Of a stretch of DNA of 64,000 nucleotides, positions 33,006-41,810 are shown one piece after another (the stretch's first letter is position 1; the number at the start of each line of letters is the position of its first letter). Location: NCBI GenBank assembly GCA_000247545.1, contig CP003316.1:529233-593232 (forward strand), read 5' to 3'. Both the position numbers and the translations under genes were made by a program. The notes beneath the pieces are model-generated. The model was not told where the DNA came from, did no database searches, and was given only the letters and a program-made list of their open reading frames with translations. This stretch comes from Pyrobaculum oguniense TE7. GTDB lineage: Archaea > Thermoproteota > Thermoprotei > Thermoproteales > Thermoproteaceae.

Positions 33006-33766
33006 GTGTGTACGTAATCATCGTCTCGCTCGCCGACCCAGTTTCCCGCGCATTCCTCGAATTGATGGGGGATCTCCCTCTGGTGGAGACCAGGGGGGAT
33101 CTAGAGATTAGGAGACTCCGCGACACGCCTGTGGTGGTGTACAGAGGGGAGCCCACCTCGTTCGACAAAGAGGATGTGCTACTCTCCTTAGGCAAACACG
33201 CCGTGTTTATCTCCCGCCACGAGATGGCCAATCCGAGACCTATATTCACGGTCCACACGCCGGGAAGCTGGCCCGACGTCTCGGTCTCCAATCCCCACCT
33301 CGCCTCTGCCCTTCTCCGGGCTCTATGCAACCGCCTCTACGAGCCCTTTGAATGCGCCTACGAGGCCACCCACCACACGCCCGACACGGCGCACATATCG
33401 GCGACGTTTGTCGAGGTGGGTAGCACAGACCGCGAGTGGAGGGATAGAAAAGCAGTCGGGACGCTTCTAGAGGCGTTGGAAGAAGTCCTGAACTCCCCAC
33501 TTGAGGAGCACACGCCCGCTATGGTCATAGGCGACCTCCACTACACCACAGTTAAGGAGTCGGCGCTGAGGAAAGAAGTGGATATAGGACATGTGGTTCC
33601 TAAGTACGTCGAAATAACGCCTGCGGCTGTGGAAACAGCGTTGAGAAAACACACAGTGCCTATAAAGAGGGCAATACTCTTCAGGAAGAACGTGAAGAAC
33701 CCGGCCCGGGGTGAGATCCTGCAGTTGCTGAGAGATAGAGGGGTGGAGGTGGTGCTGAAGGGGTAG
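33002..33766 (+). CDS. dtdA: D-aminoacyl-tRNA deacylase, archaeal DTD2/GEK1 type
   Basis: A 254-residue DTD2, which removes D-amino acids from tRNA and is found in archaea and plants. Recognisable blocks are FISRHEMANPRPIFTVHTPGSWP, YEATHHTPDTAHISATFVEVGST and MVIGDLHY, which hold the conserved His residues. DTD2 enzymes have also been reported to remove aldehyde-modified D-aminoacyl groups. Translational overlap with an alcohol/aldehyde dehydrogenase is therefore notable. GTG start. Confidence 0.9.
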   Translation: MSVYVIIVSLADPVSRAFLELMGDLPLVETRGDLEIRRLRDTPVVVYRGEPTSFDKEDVLLSLGKHAVFISRHEMANPRPIFTVHTPGSWPDVSVSNPHLASALLRALCNRLYEPFECAYEATHHTPDTAHISATFVEVGSTDREWRDRKAVGTLLEALEEVLNSPLEEHTPAMVIGDLHYTTVKESALRKEVDIGHVVPKYVEITPAAVETALRKHTVPIKRAILFRKNVKNPARGEILQLLRDRGVEVVLKG

Positions 33767-33810
33767 CGATGTTCGACATAATGTTATAATTTACAGAAAA
33801 TAACCCACCT

Positions 33811-34959
33811 ATGACGCGGGGGGAGTTTAAAATTGTAGTGCTGAGCGGCCTCGGCTGGATGTTCGACGCAATGGACGTCTTGATACTGTCCTACCTCCTT
33901 GTGGCGATGAGAGAGGAGCTGGCGCTTGATCGCGCAGCATCGACGTTGATTGTTCTGGCAAATAACTTAGGCATGTTCCTCGGCGCCTTCCTCTTCGGGA
34001 GGCTCGCCGACGTCGTGGGGAGGAAAAAGGTGTTCATGGCCACTATGTTGCTTTACAGCATTGTCACCGCGGCGTCCGCCGCCGCCAGGTCGTGGCAGGA
34101 ATTCGCCGCAATTAGGTTCTTAGTCGGGGTTGGGCTAGGCGGTGAGTTGCCCGTGGTTGCCACATACGTCTCGGAAAACTCCCCACCTGAGAGGAGGGGG
34201 AGAAATGTGGTTCTCCTAGAAAGCTTCTGGTCGATAGGCGCTCTCCTCGCCGCCGCCGTGTCGCTCTTTATCTTCACCACATTAGGGTGGAGGACGGCGC
34301 TTGTGTTGATGGGGGCCACAGCCTTCTACGTCTTCGTCATACGCTCCGCCCTACCGGAGTCGCAGAGGTGGCTGGAGAGGATCAAAGAGGGAGCCTCGGC
34401 GGAGCTTAAGCCTTACGCCGCGAGACTCGCCATAGCTTCAGCCATTTGGTTCCTCCTAGCCTTTGGCTACTACGGCGCGTTTATCTGGTTGCCCACAATG
34501 CTCAGTACAGAGAGAGGCTTCACACAGGTGGCCACCTACGAATTCATGTTTTTGACAACCATCGCCCAGCTCCCGGGCTACTTCTCAGCGGCATACCTCG
34601 TGGAGAGAGTGGGCAGGAGGCCAATAGCGGCGGCGTACTTCGTAGCCTCAGCTCTATCTGCGGTTTTGCTGATATACAGCACGTCGTACGCCCAGCTCTT
34701 CTACGCGGCCCTCGCACTCAACTTCTTCAACCTCGGGGTCTGGGGTGTCGTGTACGCATACACCCCCGAGCTTTTCCCCACTTCTATAAGGGGCCTTGCG
34801 ACAGGTCTAGCGGGCTCAGCCGCAAGGATCGGAATGATTATTGGACCTACGCTGTATCCCCTTTGGGCCTCCGTAGCATTCATAGGCGTCGCAGTTGCGT
34901 GGCTAATAGCGTCAGCCCTAGTAGTGCTTTTGCCCGAGACAAAAGGCCGTGAGGTGTAG
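33811..34959 (+). CDS. MFS transporter, sugar/metabolite:proton symporter type
   Basis: A 382-residue major-facilitator protein with twelve predicted helices. The loop 2-3 signature is FGRLADVVGRKK, the first half has RFLVGVGLGGELPVVATYVSENSPPERRG, and loop 8-9 has ERVGRRP. The pattern GWMFDAMDVLILSYLL at the start and PTSIRGLATGLAGSAARIG near the end is typical of the metabolite:H+ symporter and sugar porter branch. Its end overlaps the MptE-like gene. Substrate is not visible. Confidence 0.85.
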   Translation: MTRGEFKIVVLSGLGWMFDAMDVLILSYLLVAMREELALDRAASTLIVLANNLGMFLGAFLFGRLADVVGRKKVFMATMLLYSIVTAASAAARSWQEFAAIRFLVGVGLGGELPVVATYVSENSPPERRGRNVVLLESFWSIGALLAAAVSLFIFTTLGWRTALVLMGATAFYVFVIRSALPESQRWLERIKEGASAELKPYAARLAIASAIWFLLAFGYYGAFIWLPTMLSTERGFTQVATYEFMFLTTIAQLPGYFSAAYLVERVGRRPIAAAYFVASALSAVLLIYSTSYAQLFYAALALNFFNLGVWGVVYAYTPELFPTSIRGLATGLAGSAARIGMIIGPTLYPLWASVAFIGVAVAWLIASALVVLLPETKGREV

Positions 34960-35569
34960 GCCGGTGATCTTCGACCCACCTGAGTGGCTATATGTCTACA
35001 CCATGGCCCAAGCCGTCCTCCCCCAGCTCTCCTATCACAAAGACCGCGAGGCGGCGGAGACAGCCAGCCACATGCCCGGCCTTCCAGTGGATGTACTAAG
35101 GGACTTCGACTGGGGGAGCCCCGCCGTATATATGCCTCCCTTCGAAAAGGTTGTAGGCGGTAGCCTCGTGGTGGCGGTGGAGGGATACACTGCCAAGAAG
35201 CTGGCAAGGCGGGGAGTGAAGCCGGATGTCGTCGTAGGCGACTGGGATTTCGAGCCTGAGGGAGCGGCGCTGGGGAGGATTGCGGTCATCCACGCACATG
35301 GCGACAACTACTGGCGGCTCCCCCGCGGGCCGTATATATACACGGTGCAGACCTGGCCTGTTGGTTGCACGGCAAACGTGTCGGGGTTTACCGACGGCGA
35401 CAGGTCTGTCTACCTCGCCTACTACATGGGAGCCAGGGAGATAACAGTCAGCGGCTTCTACCCACATATTCCCGTTAAGCGAGACGACGAGGTGAAGAGG
35501 AAGAAGCTTAAAATCGCGGAGCACCTACTGGAGAGGCTGGCCAGAAGAATTTCCATAAGATTTTTGTAG
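34949..35569 (+). CDS. mptE: MptE-like 6-hydroxymethylpterin diphosphokinase
   Basis: A 206-residue protein resembling archaeal MptE (DUF115), which makes 6-hydroxymethyl-7,8-dihydropterin diphosphate for folate-type cofactors. The signature blocks are VVGDWDFEPEG, HAHGDNYWRLP, the TQ-containing strand (VQTWPVG) and GFTDGDRSVYLAYYMGAREITVSGF. Start is GTG 34949 (10-base overlap with MFS) or GTG 34964. The 3' end overlaps the opposite-strand gene by 45 bases. Confidence 0.78.
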   Translation: MRCRPVIFDPPEWLYVYTMAQAVLPQLSYHKDREAAETASHMPGLPVDVLRDFDWGSPAVYMPPFEKVVGGSLVVAVEGYTAKKLARRGVKPDVVVGDWDFEPEGAALGRIAVIHAHGDNYWRLPRGPYIYTVQTWPVGCTANVSGFTDGDRSVYLAYYMGAREITVSGFYPHIPVKRDDEVKRKKLKIAEHLLERLARRISIRFL

Positions 35570-35812
35570 GAGATAGGCAATTGTATACTCTAGACTCGCA
35601 AGCCGTTGCTCGTCGCTTTCGATTTTCAGATACTCCTCGAGCGTTAGTTGCACCGGCGACATGTCCTGGCCCGAAATCACTACGCATGGGTTGCCGCCAC
35701 ATAAGGCAAGGGTATACACAGTACGGAAAGGCTCAAATTCTATAAAAAACCAAATTTGGCCCCCCACATCCTCCAGGGCTTTTCTAAGCCTTGCCAATGG
35801 TATGAGTCTCAC
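35525..35812 (-). CDS. small conserved hypothetical protein downstream of apgM
   Basis: 95 residues. Its start overlaps the apgM stop by 4 bases (ATGA), so it is the third gene of the cutA-apgM unit. It contains a beta-rich centre with two Cys residues and ends in a helical part. No family recognised. Its last 14 codons overlap the MptE-like gene on the other strand. Confidence 0.55.
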   Translation of the reverse strand: MRLIPLARLRKALEDVGGQIWFFIEFEPFRTVYTLALCGGNPCVVISGQDMSPVQLTLEEYLKIESDEQRLASLEYTIAYLLQKSYGNSSGQPLQ

Positions 35813-37044
35813 TCGCCGAACTTCTCGGAGAGCCCTAGATAGCTGCCAAGTATGGGAATTATGTCAATCCCCCTAATCCTCCCCAGCGCCCCCCTCCAAC
35901 ACGTGAGTTCTGAGAACTTAGCCACGTCATCTACTACCACGTCCGGGCCGTACAACATCACCGGCACAGGCTCGCCGGTGTGCTCCCTCACGCCGACCGG
36001 CGTGGCGTGGTCTGACGTCACGACCACATAATTCTTCAACAACGCATCGAGATAAGGAGCCAAGGCCTTGTCCAGCCTCTCTATTACGGATACCTTCTCG
36101 TTGAAGTCCCCATCGTGGCTTGTGCTGTCCGTCCCCTTTACGTGGAGGAACACAACGTCGTACCTCGACATTAGCTCCACCGCCAGCTTCACGGCCTCGT
36201 CGAATACGTCGTCTTTTGTCCCACCGAGGCCTTTGGCCGTATATATGTCCATCCCAACAGCCCGCGCCACGCCTCTTATCAGCGCCACCCCCGCAATGGC
36301 GGCGGCCCGTATGTTGTACCTCTCCCTAATCGGCTCGATCTGCGGCATGTAGCCTCCGCCCCTCAACAATATGGCGTTTATCGGTAACCTACCTTGAAGC
36401 CTCCTCGCCTTATTTATTTCAAGCCCGGCCGCCGCCTCGGTAAAGCGTCTGGAAAGCTCGTTTACCACCTCCGCCGTCAGCGCCGCCTCTTTGCTGTTCT
36501 CCAGCGGCTCAGCCCGAGCAATCTTAGCCCCAACCTTGTGCGGGTCGGTGTCGCTAACCCTGTGGCTCACAGCCCCCCTCAGCACCAGAACCCCCCTATG
36601 CTCAACTGTGGATTTATACACAACCTCTACGCCGTACTTCCTCCCTAACTCCTCGCCTATCTTCTTCATTAAATCCTCAACGGCTTTAGCCTCTTCTGGG
36701 GCAATGTAGCGGCCGGCGCGCCGGTCAATTACAACTCCGTTTTCGTCTACAGTGGCCAAGTTAGTCCTAAAAGCAACGTCCCCGGGCTTGAGGGCCACGT
36801 CAGCTCCCAAAGCCTCAAATGCTCCGCGCCCCGTATAGTACTTGAAGGGATCATAGCCGAAGAGGGCCAAATGGGCAGTATCGGAACCGGGACGAACGCC
36901 CGGGGCTATCGGGTCGAGAATTCCACACGACCCATTAGCCGTGAGATAGTCAATAGTGGGCTTAAAAGCCGCGTGGAACGGCGTCTTGCCTCCAGCTGGC
37001 CTATCTCCCCCGCCGTCGAAGAGAATCCAGAGGACGCTAGGCAT
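35809..37044 (-). CDS. apgM: archaeal 2,3-bisphosphoglycerate-independent phosphoglycerate mutase
   Basis: A 411-residue metal-dependent mutase of the alkaline-phosphatase superfamily, converting 3- to 2-phosphoglycerate in glycolysis and gluconeogenesis. The metal site begins with LWILFDGGGDRP, the phosphoserine is in RPGSDTAHLALFGYDP, and the second metal set is in HVKGTDSTSHDGD and VVTSDHATPV. Length and motifs are those of archaeal aPGAM. It overlaps cutA upstream by 8 bases and the 95-residue gene downstream by 4. Confidence 0.92.
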   Translation of the reverse strand: MPSVLWILFDGGGDRPAGGKTPFHAAFKPTIDYLTANGSCGILDPIAPGVRPGSDTAHLALFGYDPFKYYTGRGAFEALGADVALKPGDVAFRTNLATVDENGVVIDRRAGRYIAPEEAKAVEDLMKKIGEELGRKYGVEVVYKSTVEHRGVLVLRGAVSHRVSDTDPHKVGAKIARAEPLENSKEAALTAEVVNELSRRFTEAAAGLEINKARRLQGRLPINAILLRGGGYMPQIEPIRERYNIRAAAIAGVALIRGVARAVGMDIYTAKGLGGTKDDVFDEAVKLAVELMSRYDVVFLHVKGTDSTSHDGDFNEKVSVIERLDKALAPYLDALLKNYVVVTSDHATPVGVREHTGEPVPVMLYGPDVVVDDVAKFSELTCWRGALGRIRGIDIIPILGSYLGLSEKFGE

Positions 37045-37348
37045 GGGTCTCCCGCTCCACCCAGCCTAAATACTCCTTGTAACCCCCCACGATGGGCACT
37101 GCGATTATTTCAGGCACTTGGTAGGGGTGCACTGCCTTAGCCTCCTTCACGAGTTCCTCCAGCTTGTCAGTTGTTGTCTTCGCAATGAGGAGCACCTCGT
37201 CTGACTCCTCAAGCTTGCCTTCCCACCAGTACATTGAGCTCACCGGCGTCATGTTGACACAAGCGGCGAGCCTCTTTTCGAGGATGTGCCTGGCGATCTT
37301 CTTACCGCTTTCCTTATCAGGGGCTGTGATAAACACTGTTATGTACAT
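37037..37348 (-). CDS. cutA: CutA1 divalent-ion tolerance protein
   Basis: A 103-residue CutA1, a very stable trimeric ferredoxin-like protein linked to metal tolerance. Conserved blocks are FITAPDKESGKKIARHILEKRLAACVN, SMYWWEGKLEESDEVLLIAKT and HPYQVPEIIAVPI. It heads an operon with apgM (8-base overlap). Confidence 0.92.
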   Translation of the reverse strand: MYITVFITAPDKESGKKIARHILEKRLAACVNMTPVSSMYWWEGKLEESDEVLLIAKTTTDKLEELVKEAKAVHPYQVPEIIAVPIVGGYKEYLGWVERETHA

Positions 37349-37402
37349 GACGCTCAGAAGATTCCTCTTTAAAAATTAAATACACTAATCTCCTACGCAT
37401 AA

Positions 37403-38227
37403 GTGGAGCAGGAGTACAGATACGAAGTTGGCGTTAAGCTAATAGAGAAGACTCTCCCAGAGAGCGATAAGGTGAGGAAGGTGTGGGAGCTTCTAACTAC
37501 AGATGTGGAGGTGCAGGCGTATCTAAAAATGTCCAACGTCTTCGCGGTGCAGAGGCTGAGGTACAACGACCACGGCCCCATCCACTCGAGAATTGTAGCC
37601 GGGAGCGCCTTGGCCATCTACAAAATACTCACAGAGAAGGGCTTTAAGCCCAGCGTAGTTGCCGACGGCGTGGGCGACTGGGAAGATTCAATAATTGTAA
37701 CGCTGATGGGGGCCTACCTCCACGACATCGGCAACTCGGTGCACCGCACCCACCACCCCATATACTCGGCAATGCTGACAGACCGAATAGCGGAGAAGAT
37801 CTTGTCTAAAATATATGGGATCTCAGAGAAGGCGTATATGCTGAAGCAGGAAGTAATGCACGCAGTTTTCTGCCACGACGAGGCCTATAATTGCCTCACC
37901 TTCGAGGCGGCATGTGCCAAGATAGCAGACGGCACAGACATGAGCAGCGGGCGGGCCCGCTACCCCTACCGCGCAGGGAAGAACGACATACACGCCTTAA
38001 GCGCCTTATCTATAGAGAGAGTAGAGCTCTCTCACAACGGCGCCAAACCCCTTACCATAAACGTCTACATGTCTAACGAGACGGGTATATTCCAGATAGA
38101 CACGGTGCTGGGCCAGAAAATAGCCACCTCCGGCCTGGCGCCCTACGTCGAGGTGAGGGCCTACGTCAAGGGGAAGCTATTCGCGGTAAGAAGCTTCGAG
38201 ATCACCCACGTAATTAGGCAATCTTGA
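37403..38227 (+). CDS. HD-domain metal-dependent phosphohydrolase
   Basis: A 274-residue protein with the HD fold: first His in YNDHGPIHSRIV, the HD doublet in MGAYLHDIGNSVHRTHHP, a further His in VMHAVFCHDEAY and the final Asp in AKIADGTDMSSGRARYPY. The residues needed for a two-metal site are present. The C-terminal 90 residues form a separate beta-rich domain. Substrate could be a nucleotide or cyclic nucleotide. GTG start; it overlaps the convergent gene by 14 bases. Confidence 0.8.
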   Translation: MEQEYRYEVGVKLIEKTLPESDKVRKVWELLTTDVEVQAYLKMSNVFAVQRLRYNDHGPIHSRIVAGSALAIYKILTEKGFKPSVVADGVGDWEDSIIVTLMGAYLHDIGNSVHRTHHPIYSAMLTDRIAEKILSKIYGISEKAYMLKQEVMHAVFCHDEAYNCLTFEAACAKIADGTDMSSGRARYPYRAGKNDIHALSALSIERVELSHNGAKPLTINVYMSNETGIFQIDTVLGQKIATSGLAPYVEVRAYVKGKLFAVRSFEITHVIRQS

Positions 38228-39179
38228 TAATTTTAGAAGCCCTTTCAAGATCCCCCCTCACCACCTCGAGTAGCAGTTTAACAGACCTGCACTTCCCCTC
38301 CCCCTCAAGCATCGGTATTATTTTCACATAGACCTCGTACATCCCCTCCACGATCTTCTCGTCGAGCTTAGAAAGAGAGGTCTTTAGTTGCGACAGCTGC
38401 CCGCTCTCAATAGGCTGGCCTAGGAGGATCATGCCAATCCGCTTGTCGGTCCCTTTTACCGTTACTAGAAAAGTCTGGTCATCAAGGCGGATGTAGCTGA
38501 AGTGCTCCGGGAGGATAGATATGTCCAACTTCTCGAACAGCTCCCTTAAATACCCGACAGAGAGCTGAACTACCTTCTCTGCGCAGTGGACAACCTTGCT
38601 AGGAGTGGCACATGAGAAGTCGCAGTCCTCGCAACTTGGGTGAACAAACCTGAGCAATTCCGTGGTGTACTTAAGCTCGTCGAACCTCACCCTCTTGCCG
38701 TAGCCGGCGAGCACGGACTCGACCTCCTTATCGATAGAAGAGCAGTCAGACGCCTTATCCATGACCTCCTTCAACACGCAGTTCTTGGCGAAGATTGCGC
38801 GGAGTAGCTCCTTCGCCCCGTCCAGCCGCCCCTCGTGAAGGAGCCTCCCCACCTCCACCGCAGTCGCGGTGAACTTCCCCCCAGCGGTTAGGCCCAAGGC
38901 GCTTAGAGTCGGCGTTATCACCCTGGCGAGGCTTTTAGATAGCTTGTTCTCGTCGAGGAACTCCGCTAGGACATCCCCCACGCTGAGCGTCCCTTGAAGA
39001 TACTTCATATATGCCTTCTTCAGTAGAGCCAGGAGGCGGTCGGGCGGGATGCGTATGTACCAAGAGTGGTACTGGCACTGCGCCCTCTGCAACTCTTCCC
39101 TAAGTCTCTTGCACAGCTTTTCTAGATCTTCCACTGTGGATACCACCTCCTCATTACCATCAACGCGGATGAGCACCAC
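38214..39179 (-). CDS. hypothetical protein
   Basis: A 321-residue, mostly helical protein with Cys residues grouped near residues 180-205 (HPSCEDCDFSCATPSKVVHC), suggestive of a metal site. A coiled-coil-like N-terminus (VEDLEKLCKRLREELQRAQ) is present. No family recognised. Divergent from the small gene at 39250. Confidence 0.55.
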   Translation of the reverse strand: MVLIRVDGNEEVVSTVEDLEKLCKRLREELQRAQCQYHSWYIRIPPDRLLALLKKAYMKYLQGTLSVGDVLAEFLDENKLSKSLARVITPTLSALGLTAGGKFTATAVEVGRLLHEGRLDGAKELLRAIFAKNCVLKEVMDKASDCSSIDKEVESVLAGYGKRVRFDELKYTTELLRFVHPSCEDCDFSCATPSKVVHCAEKVVQLSVGYLRELFEKLDISILPEHFSYIRLDDQTFLVTVKGTDKRIGMILLGQPIESGQLSQLKTSLSKLDEKIVEGMYEVYVKIIPMLEGEGKCRSVKLLLEVVRGDLERASKIIKIA

Positions 39180-39249
39180 GTAGATCCGAGCTCAGGCAAT
39201 TAAAACCCCGGCAGTATTATTACTTTTATATTAAACAACAGGTTCGGCA

Positions 39250-39603
39250 GTGGACATCTTACAGATTCTTAAAACGCGCGACGAGGCGAGGATCAAGGAA
39301 GCCCTCGCCGAGGTGCACAAGCAGAAGGCCTTCTCGCTCGCTGACTCGGAGTTTGTAAAAGAAGAGTGGGAAAACGCGGCGAGGCTTCATGCACACCACA
39401 TAGCGCTTATCTCATATATTATGCCGCCTAACGTGGAGACAGACCCCGAGAGTATAACGGGAAAAGACTACCGCCTCGCAATCGCCTTTCAGGAGGCGTT
39501 AAAAACGTGCTCTGAGATACCGCCCCCGCCAGGAGACGAGTTCTACAAGTTAGTAGTCGAGGAGCTGAACCGCCTCGCCCGCTCTTTGTGTAGCTCTATG
39601 TAG
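39250..39603 (+). CDS. small hypothetical protein
   Basis: 117 residues from GTG 39250, with TTTTATATTAAAC about 22 bases upstream. The sequence is helical with a His-rich centre (ARLHAHHIALISYIMPP), and resembles neither a membrane nor a known DNA-binding protein. Its last 61 bases overlap the antiporter gene on the opposite strand; I keep it because of the good promoter. Confidence 0.5.
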   Translation: MDILQILKTRDEARIKEALAEVHKQKAFSLADSEFVKEEWENAARLHAHHIALISYIMPPNVETDPESITGKDYRLAIAFQEALKTCSEIPPPPGDEFYKLVVEELNRLARSLCSSM

Positions 39604-41069
39604 ATCTCGTAAATCAAGAAGGCCAAAATAGCCACTATTACAGGCACCACGTATAAGTGTGCCTCGACATACGCCCCCACTAGTACTAGCACCACGTAAA
39701 TCGCCAAGGAGAAAGTCGCCAAGAGGACCGCCGCGCTTGCATACCGCGCTCCCTCTAACTCTCTTAGCGCTATTAACAGATCTTTGTAGATCTGCCTAGA
39801 ATACCTCACCAGAAATACAGAGGACAACGCCACGGCTACCAGAGACAGCCAGCCCAAATACGCAAACGCCACGGCCAACACAACGAGGATCACCACAAGC
39901 TTTACTGCGGTAATAAAGGCGTGCGTAACTACTTTGTAAAGTTTCTCATAGGCAACAGTAGTCCTCAGCTCCCTAACCCTCTTGGCCACGTAGTCCTCAA
40001 TTACATCGTGTCGTCTCCACACTATAGGAGCCAGCACAAGTGACATAATCGGTACAGTGGAGAGTGCGAGGACAAATTCAGGGCTTTCCACAAAGCCGTG
40101 GCTGTAGGCTATTACCGGAACTGATATAGACAGCTCTGAGATGTGTGCGGTCGAGACGGCGATGCGGGCCGATGTTCGTGGATTTCCCAACATGAACAAC
40201 GAGCCGAAGAAAACGGCGATCCCCCTAATGAGCATGGCCATGAGAGCCACGAATAGCCCAATCATGAACAGCCACGGGTTTATCTGATGGGTTGGGAGGG
40301 AGGCCCCTATGGCGAGCATATATGCGTAGAAAATTAGACTAGAAAGGGCCGCCGCCTCTCTGTTGTGCACGCCGTACGTGTCCGTCCTGGAAAACGCAAA
40401 GCCGGCGAGAAATGCGCCTAGATAGGGCGAGGCCACGTTGAAGTATTGCACCACGTATACCAAGCTGAAGGCTGCGGCGAGAGCGAAAGGGATGGCGTAC
40501 TCCTTCCCAACTATATATCTACTCGCCCACGTAAACACGCCGAGTGACAAGGCGCCTATCCCCGTCACCATCACCAACTGCACAGGCAGAGTTTCAAACG
40601 TCGCCTTGCCTACGAGCAGGCTGAGGGCTATAAAAAGCACTGTATCCTCCAGAATTGTAAGAGATATCGCTACGCTTCTCGCCTCGGGGAGAAGCCCTTC
40701 TGTGAACTTCAACGCCAGCAGGCTAGAGGAGCTGAGCAACATTACGGAAACGATGAGCGCTTCCCCTAGTGAGAAGCCCACAAGCCAAAAAAGGAAAATC
40801 GATAGACCTACCACGAAGGCTGCCTCGAGAATCACGGCAAAAAATGCCGCGGGGGACAAGCTACCGCTTCCGAGTTGCCTCCCCACTTCAAAAGCCACCA
40901 AGGCGATAAGCATCTGAAGAAGAAAGTCTGGGACCGAAAGGCGTAACGTAATGTTGGCGATAAAGCCGGCGGCCAGGAAGCCCAAGAGGGGGGGATACCC
41001 CAGCCTGTCTACGAGATAGGCGAAAAAAACGCCAAGGGCAACTGCCAGAGACAAAACGCCGAGGTCCAC
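39543..41069 (-). CDS. CPA2-type sodium or potassium/proton antiporter
   Basis: A 508-residue membrane protein with about 12-13 helices in the first 390 residues, then two to three further helices with basic linkers (LVRYSRQIYKDLLIALRELEGARY). The LGYPPLLGFLAAGF start and SLTILEDTVLFIAL core match KefB/NapA-like exchangers, where an acidic residue in the core (here ED) binds the ion. There is no soluble TrkA-N domain. It overlaps alaX by one base and is probably co-transcribed with it. Confidence 0.82.
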   Translation of the reverse strand: MDLGVLSLAVALGVFFAYLVDRLGYPPLLGFLAAGFIANITLRLSVPDFLLQMLIALVAFEVGRQLGSGSLSPAAFFAVILEAAFVVGLSIFLFWLVGFSLGEALIVSVMLLSSSSLLALKFTEGLLPEARSVAISLTILEDTVLFIALSLLVGKATFETLPVQLVMVTGIGALSLGVFTWASRYIVGKEYAIPFALAAAFSLVYVVQYFNVASPYLGAFLAGFAFSRTDTYGVHNREAAALSSLIFYAYMLAIGASLPTHQINPWLFMIGLFVALMAMLIRGIAVFFGSLFMLGNPRTSARIAVSTAHISELSISVPVIAYSHGFVESPEFVLALSTVPIMSLVLAPIVWRRHDVIEDYVAKRVRELRTTVAYEKLYKVVTHAFITAVKLVVILVVLAVAFAYLGWLSLVAVALSSVFLVRYSRQIYKDLLIALRELEGARYASAAVLLATFSLAIYVVLVLVGAYVEAHLYVVPVIVAILAFLIYEIYIELHKERARRFSSSTTNL

Positions 41070-41785
41070 TACTCCACTGTGTAGTACAACCTCTTCTTGC
41101 CCTTGCCTCTGTTTTCCACTTTCAGAATTTTCACCGTGCCAATCTCCTTTGTGTTCCGAACGTGGGGCCCTCCATCTGCCTGGATGTCTACACCCGGTAT
41201 TTCTACAATACGCAGAGTTGGGATGTCTGGCGGCATCCTCTCCGCTAGCTTAACAACCCCAGGTATTTTCAGCGCCTCCTCCCGCGGGAGCCAGTATACC
41301 TTCACCTCGATCCCCCTTGCGGCAATTTCGTTAACCTCAGCCACAGCCTCTTCGAAAATTCTCCTAACAGTCGCCATGTCCCCCTCCACATTGAAGTCGT
41401 CCCGCGCGTACTCGTGCGTGATATCGCCCCCGGTGATCAATGCCCCGTGCCTATTGTACAAAACGGCGGATAGTATGTGCGCCGCCGTGTGGAGCCTCAT
41501 TTTCCTATACCGCTTATCCCAGTCCACCACCCCCACCACCACGTCCCCCGGCTTGAAGCTGGGGGCTCTGTCAAGAACATGTACGACCTCGCCGCCCTTA
41601 TGCGAAGCGGTGGCGGAGTACCTCTCGCCCCCGTAGACGATGTAGCCGCTGTCCGCCGCCACGCCGCCTGCGCCGTCGTGGAACACGGTCTTGTCCAGCA
41701 CCACCTCGTTGCCCGATATCTCCAGCACAGTAGCCTCTGACTCTTTCAAGTAAGAATCCTCCTGGTACAACAACTTAGTCCTCAT
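41069..41785 (-). CDS. alaX: AlaX-type alanyl-tRNA editing protein
   Basis: A 238-residue free-standing editing domain that hydrolyses Ser- or Gly-tRNA(Ala). The first zinc motif HTAAHIL (H99, H103) is intact; the second reads DIQADGGPHVRNTKEIG, where the usual CxGGTHV Cys is Asp and Thr is Pro. The medium-length form with an N-terminal beta-barrel (LDKTVFHDGAGGVAADSG) fits AlaX-M. It precedes the antiporter gene with a one-base overlap, an unusual pairing. Confidence 0.87.
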   Translation of the reverse strand: MRTKLLYQEDSYLKESEATVLEISGNEVVLDKTVFHDGAGGVAADSGYIVYGGERYSATASHKGGEVVHVLDRAPSFKPGDVVVGVVDWDKRYRKMRLHTAAHILSAVLYNRHGALITGGDITHEYARDDFNVEGDMATVRRIFEEAVAEVNEIAARGIEVKVYWLPREEALKIPGVVKLAERMPPDIPTLRIVEIPGVDIQADGGPHVRNTKEIGTVKILKVENRGKGKKRLYYTVE

Positions 41786-41810
41786 CGAAGGGAAAAACTT
41801 CCACCTTTTA

